A program made the position numbers and the translations under genes. A model generated the notes under the pieces. It ran no database searches, was not told where the DNA came from, and was given only the letters and a program-made list of their open reading frames with translations. Source: a virus. From it: 30,258 nt of DNA. Below, in pieces: positions 23,312 to 30,132 of this stretch (position 1 is its first letter; every line of letters starts with the position of its first letter). The stretch covers positions 1-30,258 of IMG/VR virus record IMGVR_UViG_3300032073_000149; one strand, given 5' to 3'.

Positions 23312-26293
23312 TTATATTTGTTTAAATTCTACATCAATTCCTTTAGCAAGATAATCTACAGCTTGATAACCTCTGACTTTCATTACTGCTCCTTCAATAT
23401 GTTCAACTTCATCAGCCATAACACCTTGCCATACTCCTTTACCATATTTCTCATCTTTATATTCGAATAGATATATATTTATTCCATTTAATGATTTACC
23501 ATATTGTCTAATATTCTTTTTAAGTCTTCTATCTGAGAAACCACCACTACATTGACTCACACCTACACAAGTTCCACCTGCACCAATTTCGTATTTATGA
23601 GTAGGCATAAATGCAGACGCGTTTTTAGCACCATACCAACCAGAATTTAATGGTGAACCTGTATTATTTGATGAATAAACATTTGATCCATATGCAGGTA
23701 AACCACTGGATACATTATTGCCATAATAAGTATAATCGAAACTTTCAAAACATACAAAACCAGAGCTACTATTTGCAGTGGAATCAAATGCTACTAATGA
23801 TGCCGCTGTGTTATATGTAGTAGTTGTGTTTGTACTGTGACTAGTTCCTGTACCTCTACTTTCTCCTGTGCCTCTACTAGTTCCTGTAGCTTTACTTGTG
23901 TTATAAGATGTAGTAGTATTGTACGCTGTAGATGTAGATCTACTTTCTCCTGTGCCGTGAGATGTATTAAACGAGGTCGTAGTATTGTATGCCGTAGATG
24001 TGCTTCTGCTTTCGCCAGTACCTCTTGCTGTATTAAATGTAGTCGTTGTGCTTTTAGAAGTATTAAACGAAGTTGTTGTGTTTCTACTAGTACCATAAGT
24101 AGTTGTTGTGTTATACGCAGTTGTCGTATTAAACGCTGTACTTGTACTTCTTGATGTTCCAGTTGATCTACTCTCACCCGTACTGTGACTAGTTCCAAAA
24201 GTGGTAGTAGTATTATACGAGGTTGTTGTGTTAAATACTGTAGAAGTTGCTTTACTTGTACCATAAGTGGTTGTAGTATTGTAAGCCGTTACAGTATTAA
24301 ATGTAGTTGTCGTATTTCTGCTGGTACCGTAAGTAGTTGTTCTTGTTGTGACAACACTCGTTTGGAATGTGGTAGTTGTAGAACGTGAAGTCGAGAATGT
24401 TGTTGTCTTGCTAGTTACAGTCGATGTATTATACGTCGTTGTAGTCGAATATGCAGTTGTCGTACTTCTACTTTCAGTTGTATTTTTATTAGTACTATAT
24501 GTTGTTGTAGTACTCCTAGATGTTGAGAAAGTTGTTGTATAAGCTGTACTAGTAGCAGTGCTTGTATTAAATACAGTATTTGTTGTATATTCAGTAGACG
24601 TGCTTCTTTCTTCTGTAGTATTCTTATTTGTACTAAACGTTGTAGTTGTACTCTTACTTGTAATTGTACTAGTGTTAAACGTTGTAGTAGTTGCTGTTGT
24701 GGTATTGAAGGTAGTTGATGTAGTATACTCTGTAGACGTACTTCTGCTTTCTAAAGTTGTTGTGCTCGTGTTATAAGCTGTTGTAGTAGAAAATACAGTT
24801 GTAGTACTAGTGTTAAACGTTGTGGATGTAGCAGTCGTAGTATTAAACGTGGTCGTTGTGGATTGACTAGTATTTGTAGATGTATTGTATGTTGTTGTTG
24901 TGTTGGTAGTGGTATTATAAGTCGTTGTAGTAGACTTACTAGTACTAAATTGAGTAGCTGTACTTTTTGAAGTTACAGTTGATGTATTATATGTTGTTGT
25001 TGTCGACGTACTAGTATTGAACGTAGTTGTAGTACTTGTATTATAAGTAGTAGTGGTACTTTTATTAGTACTTCTGCTTGTTGAAAATGTTGTAGTATAT
25101 ACTGTAGATGTACTTCTATTTGTTGAGAACGTTGTATTGGTTGACAATGTTGTTGCAAATGTAGTTGTTCTTGTTGTTTCAAAAGATGTATTAGTACTAG
25201 TATTATATGTAGTAGTCGTAGCGGTTGATGTATTAAACGCTGTTGTAGTTGACTTACTGGTATTATAAGCAGTAGTTGTTGATCTACTTGTGCTGAAAGT
25301 AGTCGATGTACTTATATTAGTCGGAACTGTTGTACCAAAACTTGTTATTGTTGTTGTTGTAGTATTATATACCGTTGTTGTACTAGTTGAGGTATTATAT
25401 GTTGTTGTTGTATTTTTATTGGTTATAGTCGACGTATTAAAAGTCGTAGTTGTACTAGTTGTTGTATTATAAGCAGTACTTGTCGCTCTACTAGTAGAAT
25501 ATACAGTACTTGTCGCTCTTGTAGTATTATATACAGTAGTTGTTTGTTTTGTAGTATTGTAAGTAGTAGTTGTAGATCTTGTAGTGTTATATTCTGTAGT
25601 TGTAGATCTTGTGGTACTAAAAGTCGTAGTGGTTGACCTTGTAGTAGAGAATGTAGTTACAGTAGATGTACTTGTGTTATAAGTTGTAACTGTTGTAGTA
25701 CTTGTATTAAATATAGTATTTGTAGCTGTACTAGTATTATATGTGGTAGTTGTTGAAGTAGTGGTATTAAATACAGTACTTGTAGAAGTATTATATACCG
25801 TTGAGGTATTTCTAGAGGTACTAAATGTAGTAGTTGTTCCTCTTGATGTAGCAAATGTTGTTACAGTACTAGTGCTAGTATTAAATGTAGTTGTGGTAGC
25901 TGTGCTAGTATTAAATGTAGTAACAGTAATTGTTGACGTGTTAAATATAGTATTCGTGCTTTTTGATGTAGCAAATGTCGTTACAGTATTAGTACTTGTG
26001 TTGTATGCAGTAGTTGTATTAGTACTAGTGTTATATGTAGTGGTGGTATTTGTTGATGTATTAAACGCTGTACTTGTTGTTTTAGATGTTGCAAAAGTAG
26101 TAGTTGTAGATGTGCTAGTGTTAAATACAGTACTAGTAGTTTTACTTGTATTAAAGGTTGTAACGGTACTTGTACTAGTATTAAAAGCAGTTGTAGTATG
26201 CTTTTGAGTACTTGTTGACTTTGTCGTGTTCTTGCTAGTAGATTTAGTTGTAGCAGTATTCCAAAAATCTATTCTGTTCCAAAGCCATCTCAT
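23312..26293 (-). CDS. Giant Thr/Ser/Asn-rich repeat tail fibre with S74 self-cleaving chaperone
   Basis: 993 residues. The N-terminus is a short hydrophobic tip (MRWLWNRIDFWNTATT). Residues 12-827 are repeats: plain decads first (NTSTSTVTTF, ATSKTTSTAF), then ESR/YTT-type units, then GESR-type units near the end. Residues 828-919 are a globular stretch with three Cys (CFESFDYTYYGNN, GGTCVGVSQCSGGF). The end is a peptidase S74 / intramolecular chaperone domain, SDRRLKKNIR... (from residue 920), with the conserved Ser (920) and Lys (925) of the self-cleavage site. S74 domains trimerise phage fibres and spikes, then cut themselves off, so the mature fibre should end at 919. It follows the fibre base protein by 11 bases. 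The repeat tract is inferred to be the shaft. Confidence 0.8.
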   Translation of the reverse strand: MRWLWNRIDFWNTATTKSTSKNTTKSTSTQKHTTTAFNTSTSTVTTFNTSKTTSTVFNTSTSTTTTFATSKTTSTAFNTSTNTTTTYNTSTNTTTAYNTSTNTVTTFATSKSTNTIFNTSTITVTTFNTSTATTTTFNTSTSTVTTFATSRGTTTTFSTSRNTSTVYNTSTSTVFNTTTSTTTTYNTSTATNTIFNTSTTTVTTYNTSTSTVTTFSTTRSTTTTFSTTRSTTTEYNTTRSTTTTYNTTKQTTTVYNTTRATSTVYSTSRATSTAYNTTTSTTTTFNTSTITNKNTTTTYNTSTSTTTVYNTTTTTITSFGTTVPTNISTSTTFSTSRSTTTAYNTSKSTTTAFNTSTATTTTYNTSTNTSFETTRTTTFATTLSTNTTFSTNRSTSTVYTTTFSTSRSTNKSTTTTYNTSTTTTFNTSTSTTTTYNTSTVTSKSTATQFSTSKSTTTTYNTTTNTTTTYNTSTNTSQSTTTTFNTTTATSTTFNTSTTTVFSTTTAYNTSTTTLESRSTSTEYTTSTTFNTTTATTTTFNTSTITSKSTTTTFSTNKNTTEERSTSTEYTTNTVFNTSTATSTAYTTTFSTSRSTTTTYSTNKNTTESRSTTTAYSTTTTYNTSTVTSKTTTFSTSRSTTTTFQTSVVTTRTTTYGTSRNTTTTFNTVTAYNTTTTYGTSKATSTVFNTTTSYNTTTTFGTSHSTGESRSTGTSRSTSTAFNTTTAYNTTTTYGTSRNTTTSFNTSKSTTTTFNTARGTGESRSTSTAYNTTTSFNTSHGTGESRSTSTAYNTTTSYNTSKATGTSRGTGESRGTGTSHSTNTTTTYNTAASLVAFDSTANSSSGFVCFESFDYTYYGNNVSSGLPAYGSNVYSSNNTGSPLNSGWYGAKNASAFMPTHKYEIGAGGTCVGVSQCSGGFSDRRLKKNIRQYGKSLNGINIYLFEYKDEKYGKGVWQGVMADEVEHIEGAVMKVRGYQAVDYLAKGIDVEFKQI
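23315..23536 (-). other. S74 intramolecular chaperone domain and predicted autocleavage point
   Basis: The last 74 residues of the 993-residue fibre. SDRRLKKNI begins at residue 920 and GVWQGVMADEVEHI follows, both hallmarks of the S74 family. Cleavage is expected just before Ser920, near base 23536, releasing the 74-residue chaperone after trimer formation. Confidence 0.85.
23813..26260 (-). repeat. 6/8/10/14/16-residue repeat tract, fibre 1
   Basis: Mostly 30-base decads, with 18-base units concentrated near the 3' part of the gene. The aromatic residue closes each unit. The unit classes run from plain decads at the N-terminal end to GESR-bearing units at the C-terminal end, the reverse of the order in fibre 2. 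Confidence 0.9.
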
Positions 26294-26304
26294 TTAACTA
26301 AAGT

Positions 26305-26805
26305 TTAAGAGGGTTGAGGATAAGGACCAAAGTTTCCTACATAATTAACTAATATTGCGGTTGTGCTTGCAACAAAATAATTTAAAATACCAATTTTACC
26401 TGCTGTTGCATCAAAACTAATTGATCCACCGCCAGGAGTGTAAATACTAGCAGGGAAAGATTCCCAAGCCAAAGAACCAACACTAGATGGATTCGTTATT
26501 ACAATTGTACCTGTTTTACCAACAACATTAGCGTTAATATTTTCAAATATTAATTTATTTGGTGCATCAACAGCAATTACATTATAATTATTTACAGTTG
26601 TATTTAAATCTATGCCATGAGTATGTGCACTACCTGAAACAGGTGCCGCAGATGTAATATCCGCAAATCCAGTTGCACCTAAGTTACCAAAGCTAGCTAC
26701 GTCTGACATTCTGTAATTCCTAGTAGTTCCATCAATATCTGTACCTAATAACTTGTCATCGGCCGATAAAATATGATCTCTTAAAATATCTTTTATTCTT
26801 GGCAT
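26305..26805 (-). CDS. Fibre base / tail appendage adaptor
   Basis: 166 residues. The opening (LRDHILSADDKLLGTDIDGTTRNYRMSDVASFG, about residues 8-40) is the short 'LSADDKLLGTD..G.T.NY..SD' signature I know from the N-termini of many marine phage fibre proteins, where it probably holds the fibre on the virion. The rest is strand-rich with Gly/Ser turns (TPGGGSISFDATAGKIGILNY). It is directly before the 993-residue fibre, which lacks this module, so the pair may be a split fibre: base here, shaft next. No membrane segment. The gap to the holin gene is 5 bases. Confidence 0.65.
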   Translation of the reverse strand: MPRIKDILRDHILSADDKLLGTDIDGTTRNYRMSDVASFGNLGATGFADITSAAPVSGSAHTHGIDLNTTVNNYNVIAVDAPNKLIFENINANVVGKTGTIVITNPSSVGSLAWESFPASIYTPGGGSISFDATAGKIGILNYFVASTTAILVNYVGNFGPYPQPS

Positions 26806-26810
26806 ATTCT

Positions 26811-27272
26811 TTATTTTTTATATAAGCTTGTCGCTTTTTCAGTTGTACGTCCACCGAAATAGGCTAGAACGACGGCCATCATCACTTTTTCAAAAGTGTC
26901 ATTCCATGTAACTCCAATGTTAAACGGTATTGATTCAACGCTGTCCAGTATTCCAGCTAATGAAAATATAACAATACACCACACTAAAACTAGTGGGCGT
27001 ACATTTTTCGAAAGCCATGAATCTGATATTGAGTCCGCTTGCCACCTTGAAGTGACAGCTTCCATTTCTTTATTTTGTTGATCAAATATAAGTTGTTGTA
27101 ATTTAATTTTATCTTCACCGCTTACATCGGATTTACCGATAGCAGCTATAGCTTCAGCTGGCGATGTTACTCCTTTAATTATATTTCCAAGTGTAGGATT
27201 TACTAATGAAGCAGCACCAAATAAAAGTTTACCCACCGTGCTTTCAGCAAATTTCTTTTTTGGCTTACTCAT
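26811..27272 (-). CDS. Holin, 3-TM / gene-transfer-agent type
   Basis: 153 residues. The layout (soluble N-terminal part with a Gly/Ala-rich segment, then EAVTSRWQADSISDSWLSKNVRPLVLVWCIVIFSLAGIL, then VMMAVVLAYFGGRTTEK) matches the family known as 'holin of 3TMs, for gene-transfer release'. Key points are W-Q-A-D...S-W-L-S-K-N-x-R-P-L before the first long hydrophobic segment (about residues 90-108) and Y-F-G-G-R after the last (about 130-142). A third weaker hydrophobic segment lies near 15-33. It should permeabilise the inner membrane at lysis. I see no endolysin in the window. The start overlaps the stop of a tiny ORF (ATGA), suggesting coupling. Confidence 0.75.
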   Translation of the reverse strand: MSKPKKKFAESTVGKLLFGAASLVNPTLGNIIKGVTSPAEAIAAIGKSDVSGEDKIKLQQLIFDQQNKEMEAVTSRWQADSISDSWLSKNVRPLVLVWCIVIFSLAGILDSVESIPFNIGVTWNDTFEKVMMAVVLAYFGGRTTEKATSLYKK

Positions 27273-27370
27273 GATTTAATTTTTTTTATTTTAGATATTT
27301 TAAAGTTACTCTTTTTAAAAGTTAATTTTGAGACTTTAAAACCTTTAAATTTTTTAGTTGTTTTTTTCAT
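27269..27370 (-). CDS. Tiny Lys-rich ORF coupled to the holin
   Basis: 33 residues, MKKTTKKFKGFKVSKLTF then KKSNFKISKIKKIKS, about 45% lysine. Its ATG follows the previous tiny ORF's TAA directly and its TGA overlaps the holin ATG (ATGA). That tight packing on both sides is the main argument that it is real. It could be a very small basic or leader peptide. No function is known to me. Confidence 0.4.
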   Translation of the reverse strand: MKKTTKKFKGFKVSKLTFKKSNFKISKIKKIKS

Positions 27371-27478
27371 TTATATTCTAGGCGGTAGTGAACCTTTCCT
27401 TTTCTTACCACTACCGTAACCTGTGGTTGGAGGTTTGTTCCCGTTTTTCTTATTCTTCTTAAATATTTTTGTTGGCAT
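27371..27478 (-). CDS. Tiny Lys/Asn/Gly-rich ORF
   Basis: 35 residues, MPTKIFKKNKKNGNKPPT then TGYGSGKKRKGSLPPRI, strongly basic with no hydrophobic core. It starts 3 bases after the stop of the winged-helix-like gene and is followed immediately by the Lys-rich ORF, so it fits the one-transcript packing. A disordered basic peptide, possibly nucleic-acid- or membrane-binding, but this is a guess. Confidence 0.4.
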   Translation of the reverse strand: MPTKIFKKNKKNGNKPPTTGYGSGKKRKGSLPPRI

Positions 27479-27480
27479 AA

Positions 27481-27921
27481 TTATCTATCTTTATCTTTAA
27501 TCATATCATCTATAGCTTTATTATAAACTTTATCTGTATATGATTTGTTATCATAAAATTTACTTCTTTCGCTTGTAGGTAAATCTTCTTCACCTAACAT
27601 TATTCTATATATTCTAGATATAAGTTGACTACATTTAAAAGATGTTTTATAAACACTGTATTTAATTGTAGTCCTATTTCTATGTCTCCACGTTTCTATC
27701 CATCCGCCACGCCTTAAGCGTTCCCATCTGTCTTTATCCCAGGAATATGTATATACCCCATCAATAAAATCATTACGCGTAAATCTATTTTTACAATCTA
27801 AATAGATTAGTAATTCAAGATCAGCGTCTTTTAGGTTATAAGTTTTACAGGCCCATTTACGAACGAGCCTGTAATACTTAAATAACTTAAGTTCACGCAA
27901 ATCTTGCGCGCTTAGTCTCAT
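27481..27921 (-). CDS. Winged-helix-like protein, putative DNA-binding
   Basis: 146 residues. The layout is three helices and a wing: FKYYRLVRKWACKTYNLKDADLELLIYLD (about residues 14-42), FTRNDF (47-52), YSWDKDRWERLRRGGWIETWRHRNRTTIKYSVYKTSFKCSQLISRIYRIM (about 59-108). The 'helix - short helix - R-x-x-L-x-x-x-GWI - wing - KYxVT/YxT' order resembles MarR-like winged-helix proteins that occur beside structural genes in marine phages. It is basic. It could regulate the late genes, or act in packaging or as a structural protein. It lies 3 bases from both neighbours. The fold is inferred from pattern only. Confidence 0.6.
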   Translation of the reverse strand: MRLSAQDLRELKLFKYYRLVRKWACKTYNLKDADLELLIYLDCKNRFTRNDFIDGVYTYSWDKDRWERLRRGGWIETWRHRNRTTIKYSVYKTSFKCSQLISRIYRIMLGEEDLPTSERSKFYDNKSYTDKVYNKAIDDMIKDKDR

Positions 27922-27924
27922 CTA

Positions 27925-28251
27925 TTATGTTGCGTACGTAATAGAATCTACAGCTGTAATACCAGAGTCTGCTAAGTAAACAGAATTTTCATCATCAGCT
28001 ATTACTAATAATTCTTCTCCTGTTGGACTAGCCATAGCTTCTGCTATATACTTAAGTGAAGCTTTTTCGTCTGCTCCACATGATAAAACGATATGATCGT
28101 TAGTATCACCTGTAGCAACTGCATCACCAATTCTGTGCGGCTTAAAGTACATGTGTACTTTTCCAGCAGCTGTATCTATACCTTTTAATGCAGATATTGG
28201 ATAAGCAGCAGCGTCATCAGCGGCGTTTGAAATGTAAATAAATTTTACCAT
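27925..28251 (-). CDS. Small acidic protein of unknown function
   Basis: 108 residues, alternating strand and loop with many Ala, Asp and Gly (MVKFIYISNAADDAAAYPISALKGID; VHMYFKPHRIGDAVATGDTNDHIVLSCGA; LKYIAEAMASPTGEELLVIADDENSVYLADSGITAVDSI). 'FKP..IGDAVATGDTNDHIVLS' then a helix and strand is a layout found in short conserved marine phage proteins, and a head-decoration or capsid-associated role is sometimes suggested. I have no motif to prove it. It lies between GroES and the winged-helix-like gene, with a poly-A leader before the ATG. Confidence 0.6.
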   Translation of the reverse strand: MVKFIYISNAADDAAAYPISALKGIDTAAGKVHMYFKPHRIGDAVATGDTNDHIVLSCGADEKASLKYIAEAMASPTGEELLVIADDENSVYLADSGITAVDSITYAT

Positions 28252-28288
28252 TTTTTTTAATAATTTTTAAGGGGGTTAAACAATAATT

Positions 28289-28306
28289 TTGAATGCGACT
28301 ATTCAA
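28289..28306 (-). terminator. Weak hairpin at the groES stop
   Basis: On the minus strand TTGAAT-AGTCGC-ATTCAA is a 6-bp stem with a 6-base loop that contains the GroES stop codon. A/T-rich sequence with a few Ts (AATTATTGTTT) follows. The stem is AT-rich and therefore weak, so it could be chance or a partial terminator. Confidence 0.3.
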
Positions 28307-28556
28307 CTAATACTATGTCGCCGAGCTTTAACACGTAATATAATTTATTTTTCCATTCGATACCGTGACCAGCATGTTTATCGTAGTGAACTATATCATC
28401 TTCGTTAAGTACATCCGCTAGTGGCCCAGCAGATATAACTCTTCCTTTTAAATATCTTACGTCTTTGTTTTGCTCTTCTGTAAGTTCCAAGCCACCTACT
28501 TTCTTCGGGGCTTCTTTTATCTTTTCAATAACGACGTAAAAATTAATTGCTTTCAT
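28299..28556 (-). CDS. groES: Co-chaperonin GroES (Cpn10)
   Basis: 85 residues, close to but shorter than bacterial GroES (about 97). The order is correct: entry strand INFYVVIEKI (residues 4-13), mobile loop KKVGGLELTEEQNKDVRYLKG (18-38) with GGLELT in the place of the usual GGIVLT, then RVISAGPLA, DDIVHYDKHAGHGIEWKNKLYYVLKLGDIVLVE. LELT should dock into the apical domain of GroEL. It overlaps the end of groEL by 14 bases and lies after it, the reverse of the bacterial groES-groEL order. The roof loop is short. As a partner of the phage GroEL it would close the folding cage, probably for capsid or fibre subunits. A second, tandem Cpn10-like gene is at 18115-18714. Confidence 0.9.
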   Translation of the reverse strand: MKAINFYVVIEKIKEAPKKVGGLELTEEQNKDVRYLKGRVISAGPLADVLNEDDIVHYDKHAGHGIEWKNKLYYVLKLGDIVLVE

Positions 28557-30108
28557 TTATTACTCTAATGTTATTGATTACACAATCTGCTGAAAATATT
28601 GTTGTAGCAACACTAACTGCATTTTTTAATGCTGTTTTAGTTACAAGCACAGGGTCAATAATACCTTTTTTGATCATATCAACTTTAGTATTATTTACAA
28701 CATCTATACCTATACCAGCTTTACTATATTCTTTATATTCTAATGCTGCATTATCTAGTATAATTGCATATGGTGCTTTTATAGCTTCTAACAAGATTAC
28801 TTCACCATCATTCTCTGGTACTATTGCAAACGATGCATCTAATAGTGCGACACCTCCACCAGCAACAATTCCTTCTTGTAATGCTGCTTTAGTTGCATAT
28901 ATAGCGTCTTCAACTCTGTCCTTCTTCTCTTTCATTTCAACTTTAGAGCCAGCACCAACTTTAATTATTGCTACTTGTCCATTTAACATTGCTAATCTTT
29001 CTTGTAACTTTTTCTTGAAAAATGGATTCTTTTCTTTTTGTACTTTAGATTCTACAGATTTTATTCTTTTCTTTAAAGTATCTCCTGCACTTGTTATTTG
29101 TAAAACAGTACTACTATCATCTGTAACGGATTGAATAACTTCACCTAAAACACTTGGTTCTATTAAATCTAAATCATCTCCTAATTCTTCATTCATAATA
29201 GTTGCTCCGGTAAGTATCGCAAGGTCTTCAATTGTATCTTGTTTTGTTGGCCCAAATCCAGGTAGATCCACAACATTTACTTTTATGTTACCTTTAACTT
29301 TATTTGCTAGCAACGCAGCCAAAGGTTGTTGTTCTACACCTGCGACGATCAACAGGCTCCTTTTCTCTTTAATAACAAACTCCAATACGCTTTGTATTTT
29401 ACGAATATTAGGTATTGGCGATGATACTATTAGTACGTACGGTTTATCTAGTACAGCCTTACCTTTATCCTTATCTGTTATAAAATGTGGCGATTTGAGT
29501 CCGCAATTTATTCTAGTGCCCTCAACGAATTTCACGTGTGTGTCATGGGTCTCAGACTCTTCCATAAGGACGACACCATCCTTTCCTACTACTGAATAAG
29601 CTTGCGAAATTATTTTACCGAGTTCTCTATCGTTGTTACAACTAATAGAACTTACGTTTTCAAGCATATTATCCTTTACTTCCACTGCACTTTCATCAAG
29701 GTATTTATTAACCTTGTCAAGACCAGATAAAATTCCATTTTTTATAGGTCTTACACTTTGTGCATATTTTTTTTCATTAGCTAATTGCAATAATGAATGT
29801 GCAAGCACGGTAGCCGTTGTGGTACCATCACCTGCTTCTCTAACTGTATTTCTAGCTGCCTCTTTTATTAAAGTTGCACCTATATTTTCAACCGGATCAT
29901 ATAAGACTACGGATTCTGCGACCGTTACACCATCTTTTGTAATCACCGGTTTACCTAGCGCATCTTCGTAGATTACGCATTTACCTGAAGCACCTAAGGT
30001 AGATTTAACTGCATTAGTCAGTTTATTTACCCCGTGCATTATTTTTTCTCTAGCATCTATCCCGAAAGACAGATCCTTTACTATCTCACTTGGTTGATTG
30101 TATTCCAT
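28543..30108 (-). CDS. groEL: Chaperonin GroEL (Hsp60), phage-encoded
   Basis: 521 residues. The equatorial domain shows TKDGVTVAES (57-66), AGDGTTTATVLA (92-103, nucleotide and Mg site), RVEDAIYATKAALQEGIVAGGGVALL (398-423) with Asp401 in the place of the catalytic Asp398 of E. coli GroEL, and a final KGIIDPVLVTKTALKNAVSVATTIF. The apical domain has the expected FVEGTRINCGLKSPHFIT (194-211), PIPNIRKIQSVLEFVI and VDLPGFG. The chain has no Gly-Gly-Met tail. All main parts are present, so it looks functional. It is shorter than E. coli GroEL (548), mainly at the ends. It is the first complete gene upstream of the structural cluster. The leader before ATG is AT-rich without a Shine-Dalgarno. Confidence 0.95.
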   Translation of the reverse strand: MEYNQPSEIVKDLSFGIDAREKIMHGVNKLTNAVKSTLGASGKCVIYEDALGKPVITKDGVTVAESVVLYDPVENIGATLIKEAARNTVREAGDGTTTATVLAHSLLQLANEKKYAQSVRPIKNGILSGLDKVNKYLDESAVEVKDNMLENVSSISCNNDRELGKIISQAYSVVGKDGVVLMEESETHDTHVKFVEGTRINCGLKSPHFITDKDKGKAVLDKPYVLIVSSPIPNIRKIQSVLEFVIKEKRSLLIVAGVEQQPLAALLANKVKGNIKVNVVDLPGFGPTKQDTIEDLAILTGATIMNEELGDDLDLIEPSVLGEVIQSVTDDSSTVLQITSAGDTLKKRIKSVESKVQKEKNPFFKKKLQERLAMLNGQVAIIKVGAGSKVEMKEKKDRVEDAIYATKAALQEGIVAGGGVALLDASFAIVPENDGEVILLEAIKAPYAIILDNAALEYKEYSKAGIGIDVVNNTKVDMIKKGIIDPVLVTKTALKNAVSVATTIFSADCVINNIRVINESN

Positions 30109-30132
30109 TAAATTAAATTTATAAAGTGGTTA

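Noticed and set aside
20348-24264. Gln/Leu-rich minus-strand ORFs inside the fibre genes (for example 22004-22645 and 23794-24264)
   Set aside because: They are frame-shifted readings of the same repeats. The Thr/Ser frame carries the N-terminus, the S74 domain and the distinct C-termini.
20377-26207. Val-rich + strand ORFs (such as 21214-21573 and 25743-26207)
   Set aside because: They are the antisense reading of Thr-rich codons, which gives Val/Leu runs. They have no independent start context and all neighbours are on the minus strand.
20280-26260. CRISPR-like array from the ~30-base periodicity
   Set aside because: The period follows an open reading frame over 2.4 kb in each gene, there are no unique spacers between constant repeats, and no cas genes are present.
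20280-26260. Tape-measure protein
   Set aside because: The virion module is of podovirus type with nozzle and adaptor proteins and no tail-tube or sheath genes. The repeats are beta-type and end in an S74 domain.
20190-26293. Diversity-generating retroelement acting on the fibres
   Set aside because: No reverse transcriptase and no template repeat were found, and the variation is spread synonymously instead of being adenine-specific.
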